A stretch of DNA of 64,000 bases. It comes from Tsuneonella mangrovi. GTDB taxonomy: Bacteria > Pseudomonadota > Alphaproteobacteria > Sphingomonadales > Sphingomonadaceae. The stretch covers positions 1-64,000 of the forward strand of contig NZ_CP022889.1 of NCBI RefSeq assembly GCF_002269345.1, given 5' to 3'. Position 1 is the first letter of the stretch. Each line of letters opens with the position of its first letter. The notes under the pieces are model-generated. The model had not been told where the DNA came from and did no database searches. It worked only from the letters and a program-made list of their open reading frames with translations. The translations under genes and the position numbers were made by a program. Positions 33,660 to 42,588 of this stretch are shown here, in pieces.

Positions 33660-33822
33660 GCCCTTGGAAATCCTCTGACGCCTAAGGTGTCAGGTGGGCG
33701 CCATGTGCCTCGGGACCGGACCCTATTTCAGATCCCGCATCCCGGACAGGGACGGCTCCCGTGGATTGCTTATAGCCCCAGGGATTTTCTGCTGGTTCGT
33801 GCCGGGCAGTCCCGCCGAGGAC
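33660..33822 (-). ncRNA. ssrS: Probable 6S RNA
   Basis: The gap between zapA and the cyclo-ligase gene on the minus strand is where 6S RNA lies in many proteobacteria. The transcript folds into a long imperfect hairpin: bases 33708-33716 pair with 33809-33820 (CCTCGG...CCGAGG with a 2-nt bulge), enclosing a large open central region that includes GGGCTATAAGC. A second hairpin (CTGACACC/GGCGTCAG) lies toward the 3' side. Transcript ends are approximate. The call rests on gene order and fold, not on a covariance model. Confidence 0.6.
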
Positions 33823-33825
33823 CAT

Positions 33826-34416
33826 TTAGGAGGTCGCGAGCTTCCCCTCAAGACGGTCCGCGCACAATTCGAGCTGCTCGGCAAATCGCTCGAGCGCTGG
33901 GGCCAGGTCGGGATCGACCGCCACTGCGCCGTTGGACGGTGCTGCGGCGTGTGTTGACCGCAGCGCTTCGCTTGCTGTGGCCAGTTCGGCGCGCAATTTC
34001 GCTTCGTCGGCATCCTTGTCCGCCAACTGCTGGGTCAGCTGCGTAACCTTGCTCTGGATTTCCTCCATTTCGACCGCTGAGCGCTGCTGAGAGCTTTGCA
34101 GCCGGGCCAACTCAGCCTCGAGATCGCTGATCGTGCCCTTGAGCTGGTCGCGGGTACCGTTGGCGGTATCGGCATCGCGCAGCGCCTTGGCGGTGGCTTC
34201 CTGAGCAGCTGCCAGGTGTTCGCGCGTTTCCTTGGCTTCGTCGGCCAGCAACAGGCTGGCGAATAGCATGTTCTGGGTGTCGTGCGTACTCAACTGGCCC
34301 ATCGATCCCAGCTTCTCGTCGACCGCATCGGCAAGTCGGCGGACTCGGTCCTCTTCACCCTCGGCACAGGCCACGCGATAGGCCCTTCCGCCAACCTCGA
34401 TGGTAACCTCGCTCAT
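33826..34416 (-). CDS. zapA: Cell division protein ZapA (long form)
   Basis: 196 residues. The N-terminal 90 residues match ZapA: EVTIEVGGRAYRVACAEGEEDRVRRLADAVDEKL and MLFASLLLADEAKE. A long coiled coil follows (about 95-160) and then an unmatched helical C-terminus, making it longer than the roughly 110-residue E. coli protein. ZapA cross-links FtsZ filaments at the division ring. Its start overlaps the stop of the 64-residue gene upstream (ATGA). Confidence 0.85.
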   Translation of the reverse strand: MSEVTIEVGGRAYRVACAEGEEDRVRRLADAVDEKLGSMGQLSTHDTQNMLFASLLLADEAKETREHLAAAQEATAKALRDADTANGTRDQLKGTISDLEAELARLQSSQQRSAVEMEEIQSKVTQLTQQLADKDADEAKLRAELATASEALRSTHAAAPSNGAVAVDPDLAPALERFAEQLELCADRLEGKLATS

Positions 34417-34607
34417 CGGTCGATCTCGGCCAACAGCGCGTCGAGGTCTTTCAGCGTATTTGCGACAGTCTCGCGCAACTCCTCGTGCTTGACCACCAAT
34501 GCGGAAACCGATGGCGTTGCCGGACGCGCTTCGTCGGAGGCCTTGGCAATGCGCGCCAGCGCGGTCTCGATCCGTTGTGTCGCTGCCTCAATCCGCTCCC
34601 GGGTCAT
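34413..34607 (-). CDS. Small coiled-coil protein upstream of zapA (64 aa)
   Basis: 64 residues from the ATG at 34607. It is almost entirely helical with heptad character (MTRERIEAATQRIETALARIAK, HEELRETVANTLKDLDALLAEI). Its stop overlaps the zapA start, so it is translationally coupled to a division gene. Small coiled-coil genes before zapA are common in sphingomonads, and a divisome role is inferred from position. No good ribosome binding site is visible. Confidence 0.6.
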   Translation of the reverse strand: MTRERIEAATQRIETALARIAKASDEARPATPSVSALVVKHEELRETVANTLKDLDALLAEIDR

Positions 34608-34802
34608 GCAACGAGGGATACCCGTTTTCCGGCGCGGGCGTAAAGGGTTGCGTACACCTGTTGATAACTCGCGCGAAGGCCCGGAGGGAACGCAGCGTTG
34701 GGGAGGGGATAGGTGGGTTTGCTTGACCTTGCACGGCGGGTCCGCAAGAGGGAGGCGCGCAGCGAATCGACCCAACCCAAGTCCCCGGCAGGAGCAGTGC
34801 CC

Positions 34803-36779
34803 ATGACCCTCGACCCCGCCCGCCTGGCACCGATGGCGAACGCCATTCGTGCGCTGTCGATGGACGCAGTCCAGGCGGCCAATTCGGGGCATCCGGGAAT
34901 GCCGATGGGCATGGCGGACGTCGCCACAGTGTTGTGGTCGAAGTATCTCAAGTTCGATCCCGCCGCACCCGACTGGGCTGACCGCGACCGCTTCGTGCTG
35001 AGCGCGGGCCACGGCTCGATGCTGATCTACAGCCTGCTCCACCTGAGCGGCTACGCCGCGCCGACGATCGATGATATCCGCAACTTCCGCCAGCTCGGCT
35101 CGCCGTGCGCGGGGCACCCGGAGAACTTCCTGCTACCAGGGGTCGAATGCACCACCGGTCCGCTGGGGCAAGGGCTGGCGATGGCGGTCGGCATGGCGAT
35201 TGCCGAACGGCACCTCAACGCCGTGTTCGGAAATGACCTCGTCGATCACGATACCTGGGTGGTCGCGGGCGACGGATGCCTGATGGAAGGTATCAATCAC
35301 GAAGCGATCGGGCTGGCGGGCAACCTCAAACTTGGCCACCTCAAGGTGCTGTGGGATTCGAACGCGATCACGATCGACGGATCGACCGAGCTTTCGACCA
35401 GTGAGGATATCCCCGCACGCTACCGCGCAACGGGGTGGAACGTGGTCGAATGCGACGGGCACGACTTCGCCGATATCGATCGCGCGCTTGGCGCAGCGAA
35501 GGTGGAAACGGGCAAACCGACGCTGGTCGTGTGCCGCACGGTGATTGGCAAGGGCGCGCCCAACAAGCAGGGCACCAGTGCGACCCACGGTGCGCCGCTC
35601 GGCGCGGATGAGATCGCAGCAGCGCGACAAGAATTGGGCTGGACCGCCGCTCCCTTCGAAATCCCGGGCGATATTGCGGCCGACTGGCTGGCAACGGGCG
35701 AGCGCGGCAAAGCGGTGCATGCCAAGTGGCAGGCGCGCCTCGATGCCTCGTCCGACAAGGCCGAATTCGAGCGGCGAATGGCGGGTGAGCTCAAGGCCGG
35801 CGACGAAGCGGGCCAAGTATTCGCGAGTTGGCTGGCCGACGACAAGAAGGTTGCGACCCGCAAGGCATCCGAACTTGCCCTCGATGTGCTGACCCCCTTG
35901 CTGCCCGAGATGATCGGCGGCTCGGCTGACCTGACCGGCTCGAACAATACCAAGACCAAGGCGACCGCGCCGCTCACAGCCGAGGACTACGCGGGCCGCT
36001 ACATCTATTACGGCATTCGCGAGTTCGGGATGGCTGCGGCGATGAACGGAATGGCGCTCCATGGCGGGGTGATCCCTTACGGCGGCACGTTCCTGATCTT
36101 CAGCGACTACTGCCGCAACGCAGTGCGCCTTTCGGCCCTGCAGCAGGTCCGCGCGATCTACGTGTTCACGCATGACAGCATCGGGCTTGGCGAGGACGGA
36201 CCGACCCACCAGCCGGTCGAACAGGTGATGAGCCTGCGGCTGGTGCCCAACCTCAATGTGTTCCGCCCGTGCGACGTGATCGAAACCGCCGAATGCTGGG
36301 CGTTGGCGATGGCTGAGGCGAAGACCCCGTCGGTGCTCGCATTGAGCCGCCAGAACCTGCCGCAGCTGCGCCACGAAGGCGAGATGCTCAGCGCCAAGGG
36401 TGCCTATCGCCTGCGCGCAGCCAAGGCTGATCGCAAGGTCGTACTGATCGGCACCGGATCGGAAGTGGAACTGGCGTGCAACGTGGCCGTCGCGCTCGAA
36501 GAGCGGGGTATCGGAACCGACGTTGTTTCAATGCCTTCGATGGAACTCTTCGCGCGGCAGGATGCTGCGTACCGCGCCGAAATATTGCCCGCCGATGCGC
36601 TCAAGGTGTCGATCGAGGCGGGATCGACACTCGGCTGGGAACGCTACACCGGGAGCGACGGCTTGCAAATCGGCCTCGACCGCTTCGGCGCGTCGGCCCC
36701 GGCGGATCAGCTGTTCGCCAAGTTCGGGTTCACAGTGGACGCAATCGTCCCGAAAATCATCAGCAAACTCAACGGATAA
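34803..36779 (+). CDS. tkt: Transketolase
   Basis: 658 residues from the ATG at 34803, with AGGAG eight bases upstream; in-frame GTG at 34713 is not supported. Transketolase features are present: AIRALSMDAVQAANSGHPGMPMG, LSAGHGSMLIYSLLHL, the TPP motif GDGCLMEGINHEAIGLAG, and EDGPTHQPVEQ in the pyrimidine domain. It starts a glycolysis/pentose phosphate run with gap and pgk at 15 and 12 bp spacings. It interconverts C5 sugars with hexose and triose phosphates. Confidence 0.96.
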   Translation: MTLDPARLAPMANAIRALSMDAVQAANSGHPGMPMGMADVATVLWSKYLKFDPAAPDWADRDRFVLSAGHGSMLIYSLLHLSGYAAPTIDDIRNFRQLGSPCAGHPENFLLPGVECTTGPLGQGLAMAVGMAIAERHLNAVFGNDLVDHDTWVVAGDGCLMEGINHEAIGLAGNLKLGHLKVLWDSNAITIDGSTELSTSEDIPARYRATGWNVVECDGHDFADIDRALGAAKVETGKPTLVVCRTVIGKGAPNKQGTSATHGAPLGADEIAAARQELGWTAAPFEIPGDIAADWLATGERGKAVHAKWQARLDASSDKAEFERRMAGELKAGDEAGQVFASWLADDKKVATRKASELALDVLTPLLPEMIGGSADLTGSNNTKTKATAPLTAEDYAGRYIYYGIREFGMAAAMNGMALHGGVIPYGGTFLIFSDYCRNAVRLSALQQVRAIYVFTHDSIGLGEDGPTHQPVEQVMSLRLVPNLNVFRPCDVIETAECWALAMAEAKTPSVLALSRQNLPQLRHEGEMLSAKGAYRLRAAKADRKVVLIGTGSEVELACNVAVALEERGIGTDVVSMPSMELFARQDAAYRAEILPADALKVSIEAGSTLGWERYTGSDGLQIGLDRFGASAPADQLFAKFGFTVDAIVPKIISKLNG

Positions 36780-36794
36780 GCAGGAGCACTTCAC

Positions 36795-37802
36795 ATGGCG
36801 ACCAAGGTTGCGATCAACGGTTTCGGACGTATCGGGCGCCTTGTTGCCCGTGCGTTGCTCGAGCGGACCGACCACGACTTCGAACTCGTTTCGATCAACG
36901 ACCTGGCTGACACCAAGTCCAACGCGCTGCTGTTCCAGTTTGACAGCACGCACGGCCGCTTCCCCGGGACGGTCGAGACCGACGGCAACGACCTGGTTGT
37001 GAACGGAAAGCATATCCATGTGACTGCCGAGCGCGACCCGGGCAATTTGCCGCACGCGGCCAACGGGATCGACATCGTCCTCGAATGCACCGGATTCTTC
37101 CAGTCCGACGAAGCCAGCCGTCCGCACCTCGCGGCGGGCGCCAAGCGGGTGCTGATTTCGGCCCCGGCGACCGGCGTTTCGGCGACCGTGGTTTACGGCG
37201 TGAACCAGGACATCCTGACCGCCGGAGACGTGATCGTTTCCAACGCCAGCTGCACCACCAACTGCCTTGCTCCGGTGGCCAAGGTGCTCGACGATGCGAT
37301 CGGGATCGAGCGCGGCTTCATGACCACGATCCACTCCTACACTAACGACCAGCGGATGCTCGACCAGATCCACAAGGACCTGCGCCGGGCGCGCGGTGGT
37401 GCGCAGAACATGATCCCGACCACTACTGGCGCTGCGCGCGCGGTTGGCCTCGTGCTGCCGCAGCTCAAGGGCAAGCTCGATGGGTCGTCGGTCCGCGTGC
37501 CCACGCCCAACGTCTCGCTGATCGACCTCGTGTTCACGCCCAAGCGCGACACCAGCGCCGATGAAATGAACGCTGCGCTCAAGGCAGCCTCCGAAGGCGC
37601 GATGAAGGGCGTGCTGGCCTTTACCGACCAGCCGCTCGTCTCGAGCGACTTCAACCACTTCCCGGCGTCCTCGACGGTCGATTCGCTCGAAACCGCTGTG
37701 CTCGAAGGCAAGCTCGCCCGCGTGGTCAGCTGGTACGACAACGAGTGGGGTTTCTCGAACCGGATGATCGACACCGCCGGCGTGATGGCCGGGTTGCTCT
37801 GA
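36795..37802 (+). CDS. gap: Glyceraldehyde-3-phosphate dehydrogenase, type I
   Basis: 335 residues with AGGAG upstream of the ATG. NAD site INGFGRIGRLVAR at the N-terminus, active site SNASCTTNCLAP with catalytic Cys, followed by TTIHSYTNDQR, TTTGAARAV and SWYDNEWGFSNRM. It oxidises glyceraldehyde 3-phosphate to 1,3-bisphosphoglycerate. Asp in INDLADT after the first Rossmann unit favours NAD over NADP. It is located 15 bp after tkt, 12 bp before pgk, presumably one transcript. Confidence 0.97.
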   Translation: MATKVAINGFGRIGRLVARALLERTDHDFELVSINDLADTKSNALLFQFDSTHGRFPGTVETDGNDLVVNGKHIHVTAERDPGNLPHAANGIDIVLECTGFFQSDEASRPHLAAGAKRVLISAPATGVSATVVYGVNQDILTAGDVIVSNASCTTNCLAPVAKVLDDAIGIERGFMTTIHSYTNDQRMLDQIHKDLRRARGGAQNMIPTTTGAARAVGLVLPQLKGKLDGSSVRVPTPNVSLIDLVFTPKRDTSADEMNAALKAASEGAMKGVLAFTDQPLVSSDFNHFPASSTVDSLETAVLEGKLARVVSWYDNEWGFSNRMIDTAGVMAGLL

Positions 37803-37814
37803 GGCCAATCGAAC

Positions 37815-39014
37815 ATGGCCGCGTTCAAGACCCTCGACGATGTCGGTGATGTAAAAGGCAAGGTCGCGCTGGTGCGCGTCGACCTCAACCTGCCGATGAA
37901 GGATGGCCGGGCGACCGACCTGACGCGGGTGGAGGCGAGCGCGCCGACGATCCTCGAACTGGCCGACAAGGGCGCCAAGGTGCTGCTGCTGGCGCACTTT
38001 GGCCGCCCCAAGGGGCAGCGACATTCGACGATGAGCACCAGCCTGGTCCAGGGCGATGTGGAGCGCGTGCTCGACCGTGAAATCATGTTCATTCCCGAGT
38101 TGTCCGGCCCGGTCGTCGAGCAGGCGATCGGGATCCTGCGCGACGGCGATATCGGCTTGCTGGAAAACACCCGCTTCTGGCCGGGTGAGGAAGCCAACGA
38201 TCCCGAGTTCACGAAGGCGATTGCCGCAAACGGCGATCTCTACGTCAACGATGCCTTCTCCGCCGCGCACCGTGCCCACGCCAGCACCGAAGGGCTCGCG
38301 CACCTGCTGCCCGCCTGCGCCGGCCGAGCGATGGAGAAGGAACTGACCGCGCTCAACGCCGCGCTCGGCAATCCGGAGACACCGGTTGCCGCGGTGGTTG
38401 GCGGGGCCAAGGTGTCGTCCAAGCTGGCGGTGCTCGAAAACCTCGTCGGTAAAGTGCAGCACCTGATCATCGGCGGGGGCATGGCCAACACCTTCCTTGC
38501 CGCGCGCGGGGTCGATGTCGGCAAGAGCCTGTGCGAGCACGACCTGACCGAAACGGCGATCGCGATCCTTGACAAGGCCGATGAAGCAGGCTGCACCGTC
38601 CACTTGCCCTACGACGTGGTGGTGGCGAAAGAATTCGCACCCAACCCGCCGTGCGTGCGGACCTGCAACGTCCACGAAGTCGCTGCCGACGAGATGATCC
38701 TCGATATCGGCCCGCTCGCGGTCGAGGCATTGGGCGACGTGCTCAAGACCTGCCGCACGCTGGTGTGGAACGGCCCGCTTGGCGCGTTCGAGACCCCGCC
38801 GTTCGACGCTGCTACCGTTGCGCTGGCCAGGACCGCCGCCGCGCTGACCGCCGAGGGTTCGCTGGTTTCGGTCGCTGGCGGCGGCGATACCGTCGCGGCG
38901 CTCAACCACGCGGGCGTCGCGGGCGATTTCAGCTACATCTCCACCGCCGGGGGCGCGTTCCTCGAGTGGATGGAGGGCAAGGTCCTGCCGGGCGTGGCGG
39001 CGCTCGAGGCATGA
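37815..39014 (+). CDS. pgk: Phosphoglycerate kinase
   Basis: 399 residues. [19 protein letters not shown] is the N-domain substrate-binding signature, [10 protein letters not shown] and [13 protein letters not shown] follow, and the nucleotide site has [15 protein letters not shown] and [13 protein letters not shown]. It makes ATP from 1,3-bisphosphoglycerate. The next gene's start codon overlaps its stop (ATGA), so the thioesterase is coupled to it. Confidence 0.97.
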   Translation: MAAFKTLDDVGDVKGKVALVRVDLNLPMKDGRATDLTRVEASAPTILELADKGAKVLLLAHFGRPKGQRHSTMSTSLVQGDVERVLDREIMFIPELSGPVVEQAIGILRDGDIGLLENTRFWPGEEANDPEFTKAIAANGDLYVNDAFSAAHRAHASTEGLAHLLPACAGRAMEKELTALNAALGNPETPVAAVVGGAKVSSKLAVLENLVGKVQHLIIGGGMANTFLAARGVDVGKSLCEHDLTETAIAILDKADEAGCTVHLPYDVVVAKEFAPNPPCVRTCNVHEVAADEMILDIGPLAVEALGDVLKTCRTLVWNGPLGAFETPPFDAATVALARTAAALTAEGSLVSVAGGGDTVAALNHAGVAGDFSYISTAGGAFLEWMEGKVLPGVAALEA

Positions 39015-39472
39015 GCGAGGAACCGACAGTCATCGGCGCGGGCAGTTCGCTCGCCGATATTCCCGAAGGCGAATGGGCAGGGTGGAAGACCTGGGCGGGC
39101 GATGCGTTCGAGCAGCGCGCCGGGCCGTTCTACGAAAGGCGCGAGGCAGATGGCTCGATGGTCGCCGCCTTCCGTGCCGAGCAGCGCCACATGAACGGTG
39201 CGGGCTTCATGCACGGCGGCTGCCTGATGACTTTCGCGGATTCGGCTTTATTCACGATCGCGACCGACGAGATGGCCGACAGCCGCGGCGTGACCCTGCA
39301 ACTGGCCGGAGACTTCCTTGCTTCGGTCAACGTCGGGCAGCTGGTTGAAGCGCGCGGCGAAGTGACTCGCGGCGGCGGCAAGACCGTTTTCGTGCGCGGG
39401 ATGGTCACTGCAGACGGCGTTCCGGCGCTGACCTTCAACGGCATCATCCGCAAAGTGGGCAAACGCCCCTGA
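39011..39472 (+). CDS. PaaI-type hotdog thioesterase
   Basis: 153 residues. A hotdog fold with [17 protein letters not shown], where HGG and the following Asp form the usual PaaI-family active site; [25 protein letters not shown] is the second conserved strand pair. It presumably hydrolyses an acyl-CoA; the substrate is unknown. It starts inside the pgk stop codon, an odd location between two glycolytic genes that may reflect only operon growth. Confidence 0.85.
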   Translation: MSEEPTVIGAGSSLADIPEGEWAGWKTWAGDAFEQRAGPFYERREADGSMVAAFRAEQRHMNGAGFMHGGCLMTFADSALFTIATDEMADSRGVTLQLAGDFLASVNVGQLVEARGEVTRGGGKTVFVRGMVTADGVPALTFNGIIRKVGKRP

Positions 39473-39523
39473 CTGCGGTTGCGATCCGCGCGATCCATGG
39501 CTAAGGGGCGCGCCACACGGATC

Positions 39524-39539
39524 GTGCATTCGTATGCAC
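39524..39539. promoter_or_regulatory. Palindrome upstream of the aldolase gene (candidate operator)
   Basis: GTGCATTCGTATGCAC has perfect 6-bp arms and a 4-bp centre, 28 bp before the aldolase start. Position suits a repressor binding site or a leader hairpin. No database comparison made. Confidence 0.4.
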
Positions 39540-39567
39540 GCAAATTGAGAGACGGGGAACTCGCCGC

Positions 39568-40455
39568 ATGAACCAGCAGGAAATGTCCGACCGGATCGCC
39601 AACGGGCAAGGCTTTATCGCTGCGCTCGACCAATCGGGTGGTTCGACCCCCAAGGCGCTGCGCGGCTATGGCATCGCCGACGGCGCGTGGAACGGCGATG
39701 ACGAGATGTTCGCCGCGATCCACGAAATGCGCACCCGGATCATCGAAAGCCCCTGCTTCGGCAACGGCAAGGTGATCGGCGCGATCCTGTTCGAAAAGAC
39801 GATGGACGGCATGAGTGGCGGCAAGCCCGTGCCCGCGCGGCTGGCCGAACGCGGCATCGTTCCGTTCATCAAGGTCGACAAGGGGCTGGAGGACGAAGCG
39901 AACGGCGTCCAGCTGATGAAGCCCAATCCGGGCCTCGAAGACTTGTGCAACCGCGCCAGGGCGCTCGGCGTATTCGGCACCAAGATGCGCTCGGTGATCA
40001 AGTCGGCCAACCCGGTCGGCATCCGCCAGATCGTGGACCAGCAGTTCGCCGAGGGCGCGCGGATCCTGTCGACTGGTCTCGTGCCGATGCTCGAGCCGGA
40101 ATACGATATCCACGCCGCCGATCGCGCTGAAGGCGAGAAGCTTCTGCTGGCTGACCTCATGAATGGGCTCGACGCCTTGCCTGAAGGCCAGCAGGTGATC
40201 TTCAAGCTATCGATCCCGGTCGAGCCGAACCTCTATGCGCCGCTGATCGCGCACCCCAAGGTGCTGCGCGTGGTGGCGCTCTCGGGTGGCTATTCGACCG
40301 AGGAAGCGTGCGACAAGCTGGCGCAGAATTGCGGCATGATCGCCAGCTTCAGCCGCGGCCTGCTGCAGGATTTGCGCGCGCAACAGAGCGACGACGAATT
40401 CGACGCAACGCTGGGCGGGGCGATGGACCAGATCCACGCCGCATCGGTCGCCTGA
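39568..40455 (+). CDS. fda: Fructose-bisphosphate aldolase class I
   Basis: 295 residues with GACGGGGA upstream of the ATG. FIAALDQSGGSTPKAL near the N-terminus, GAILFEKTMDG, FIKVDKGLEDE with the substrate Lys, and FKLSIPVEPNLY with the Schiff-base Lys are the class I signs. The C-terminus has ALSGGYSTEEACDKL. It cleaves fructose 1,6-bisphosphate without a metal. Class I at this position in place of class II fba is characteristic of sphingomonads. Confidence 0.94.
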   Translation: MNQQEMSDRIANGQGFIAALDQSGGSTPKALRGYGIADGAWNGDDEMFAAIHEMRTRIIESPCFGNGKVIGAILFEKTMDGMSGGKPVPARLAERGIVPFIKVDKGLEDEANGVQLMKPNPGLEDLCNRARALGVFGTKMRSVIKSANPVGIRQIVDQQFAEGARILSTGLVPMLEPEYDIHAADRAEGEKLLLADLMNGLDALPEGQQVIFKLSIPVEPNLYAPLIAHPKVLRVVALSGGYSTEEACDKLAQNCGMIASFSRGLLQDLRAQQSDDEFDATLGGAMDQIHAASVA

Positions 40456-40519
40456 TCGCGCCTACCGTCCTGTTCAAGGCGGGGTGACGCGCGCGCTGCA
40501 AGCGACTACCTAGCCGCGC

Positions 40520-41167
40520 ATGACCGACTGCCAGCTCTACCTAATCTCGCCGCTCGATGTCGGCGGTGCGTTTCCCGACCGGCTCGAACGGGCGCTCGCG
40601 GCGGGTGAAGTCGCGGCGTTCCAGTTCCGCGTGAAGGATATCGACGAGCACGCCGCGGCAGCGCTCGCCGGACCGCTGCAGGATATCTGCGCGGCGCGCG
40701 ACTGCGCGTTTATCGTCAACGACTCGATCTCGCTCGCCAAGCGCCTTCGGGCTGACGGGGTGCACCTGGGGCAGGGCGATGGCGACGTGAAAATGGCGCG
40801 CGAAGAACTGGGCCGGGAAGCGCAGATCGGGGTGACCTGCCACGCCAGCCGCCACTTGGCGCTCGAAGCGGGCGAGACGGGCGCGGATTACGTCGCGTTC
40901 GGGAGCTTCTTCCCATCGAGCACCAAGGCAAGCGAGCATCGCCCCGATCTTGAGCTGCTCACCTGGTGGCAGGAAATGGTCGAGCTGCCGTGCGTGGCGA
41001 TCGGCGGGATTGCGCCCGAAAATTGCGGGCCGCTCGTGCAGGCGGGGGCGGACTTCCTCGCCGTGTCGCACGCAGTCTGGGGCGGCGATGAAGCGCAAGC
41101 CGTCAAGGACTTCCACCGCGCGATCGCCGAAGCGGCGAAACTGCAAGACGCTGCAGAAGCGGGTTAG
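40520..41167 (+). CDS. thiE: Thiamine phosphate synthase
   Basis: 215 residues. A TIM-barrel ThiE with FQFRVKDIDEHAA, FIVNDSISLAKRLRADGVHLGQGDGDV, GVTCHASRHLALEAGETGADYVAFGSFFPSSTK and VAIGGIAPENCGPLVQAGADFLAVS. The pyrophosphate-binding residues in the GSFFPSSTK loop are intact. It joins the HMP-pyrophosphate and thiazole-phosphate units. Its stop shares bases with the convergent rdgB stop. Confidence 0.9.
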   Translation: MTDCQLYLISPLDVGGAFPDRLERALAAGEVAAFQFRVKDIDEHAAAALAGPLQDICAARDCAFIVNDSISLAKRLRADGVHLGQGDGDVKMAREELGREAQIGVTCHASRHLALEAGETGADYVAFGSFFPSSTKASEHRPDLELLTWWQEMVELPCVAIGGIAPENCGPLVQAGADFLAVSHAVWGGDEAQAVKDFHRAIAEAAKLQDAAEAG

Positions 41168-41793
41168 GCCCCGAACTGGTCCGTCACGAGCTTGGCGAAC
41201 GCATCGGCGCGGTGGCTGATGCGGTGCTTCTCCTCCGGGTCGATCTCGGCAAAGGTCTGGTCACGTCCTTGGGGCACGAACACTGGGTCGTAGCCGAAAC
41301 CCAGCGTCCCGCGCGGCGGCCAGGTCAGGGTGCCGTCGATCCGCCCTTCGTAGATTGCGTGTTCGCCGTCGGGCCATGCCAGCGCCAGCACGCACGAAAA
41401 CCACGCGTTGCGCGCAACCTCCGGCCCCTTCGCCTGCAACATCCCCTCGACCTTGCCCATCGCCATATACCAGTCGCGGCCCGGCTCGCCTTCGAACCAT
41501 TGCCGCTCGGCCCAGTCGGCGGTGTAGACCCCGGGTCGGCCGTCGAGCGCTGCAACCGAAAGCCCGCTATCATCTGCAAGCGCTGCAAGCCCTGATGCCT
41601 CTGCCGCCGCGCGTGCCTTGATCAGTGCGTTCTCGATGAAGGTGGTGCCGGTTTCAGGCGGCTCCGGCAGGCCGAGCGCCCCGGCGCTGAGACACTTGAC
41701 CCCATAGGGCGCGAGCAAGGCGGAAATCTCCTTCAGCTTGCCCGCGTTGTGGGTCGCGATCACCAGCGATCCGGAGCCGATGCGGCGGGTCAT
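41164..41793 (-). CDS. rdgB: Non-canonical purine NTP pyrophosphatase (RdgB/HAM1)
   Basis: 209 residues. Signature motifs: [56 protein letters not shown] and [13 protein letters not shown], with [10 protein letters not shown] near the end. It hydrolyses dITP, ITP and XTP to keep them out of DNA and RNA. It starts at the rph stop (ATGA overlap), and the two form a coupled pair. Confidence 0.96.
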   Translation of the reverse strand: MTRRIGSGSLVIATHNAGKLKEISALLAPYGVKCLSAGALGLPEPPETGTTFIENALIKARAAAEASGLAALADDSGLSVAALDGRPGVYTADWAERQWFEGEPGRDWYMAMGKVEGMLQAKGPEVARNAWFSCVLALAWPDGEHAIYEGRIDGTLTWPPRGTLGFGYDPVFVPQGRDQTFAEIDPEEKHRISHRADAFAKLVTDQFGA

Positions 41794-42503
41794 TTGGTGG
41801 CGGCGTCCTGCGCCTTGAACACCTGCCCGCAGCCGATCTGGGCGAGTCGCAGCAGGCGCAGCAGGCCTTCCTCGTCGTAGGTCGCGCCTTCGGCGGTGGC
41901 CTGCACTTCGGCGATCTGGCCGCCTTCGATCAGTACGAAGTTAGCGTCGGCATCGGCGCTCGAGTCCTCGGCATAGTCGAGGTCGAGCACGGGGGTACCG
42001 TTGAAAATCCCGCAGCTGATCGCTGCGATCTTGCCGGTGATCGGGTCTTCGGCGATCGCGCCGCTTTCCATCAGCTTGTTCACCGCCAGCCGCAGCGCGA
42101 TCCACGCGCCGCTGATCGAGGCGGTGCGGGTGCCGCCGTCGGCCTGGATTACGTCGCAATCGAGCGTGATCTGGCGCTCGCCGAGCTTCTTCAGATCGAC
42201 CACGGCGCGTAAGGAACGCCCAATAAGACGCTGAATTTCCTGCGTTCTACCGCTCTGCTTGCCGCGCGCGGCTTCGCGCTGGCCGCGGGTGTGCGTGGCG
42301 CGTGGGAGCATCGAGTATTCGCCGGTCACCCAGCCTTCGCCCTTGCCGCGCAGCCACGGCGGAATGCGTTCCTCGACGCTAGCTGTGCACAGCACCCGGG
42401 TATCGCCGAAGCTGATCAGGCACGAGCCTTCGGCGTGCTTGGTAAAGTCGGTTTCGATCGCGATGGCGCGCATTTCGTCGGGCGCACGGCCGGAAGGTCG
42501 CAT
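41790..42503 (-). CDS. rph: Ribonuclease PH
   Basis: 237 residues. RNase PH pattern: [63 protein letters not shown] and [24 protein letters not shown], with [17 protein letters not shown] at the active site. It trims tRNA 3' ends phosphorolytically. It is divergent from hrcA across 85 bp. The rph-rdgB-hrcA-grpE neighbourhood is widely conserved in alphaproteobacteria. Confidence 0.97.
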   Translation of the reverse strand: MRPSGRAPDEMRAIAIETDFTKHAEGSCLISFGDTRVLCTASVEERIPPWLRGKGEGWVTGEYSMLPRATHTRGQREAARGKQSGRTQEIQRLIGRSLRAVVDLKKLGERQITLDCDVIQADGGTRTASISGAWIALRLAVNKLMESGAIAEDPITGKIAAISCGIFNGTPVLDLDYAEDSSADADANFVLIEGGQIAEVQATAEGATYDEEGLLRLLRLAQIGCGQVFKAQDAATK

Positions 42504-42588
42504 GAGTATTCCTTTTGATGAGTCGTCGCACGGGCGTTAGGCGCTTGCCCCTTGAGGCTGCAAGGGCAGGCTTTAGATAAGGGGGGCA

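Noticed and set aside
33579-34046. 155-codon plus-strand frame over the 6S RNA region
   Set aside because: Arg/Pro-rich translation with no domain; it overlaps the end of zapA and the structured RNA interval in antisense.
36528-38909. 793-codon open frame on the minus strand
   Set aside because: It is the antisense shadow of tkt, gap and pgk, which are certain; the translation has no family pattern.
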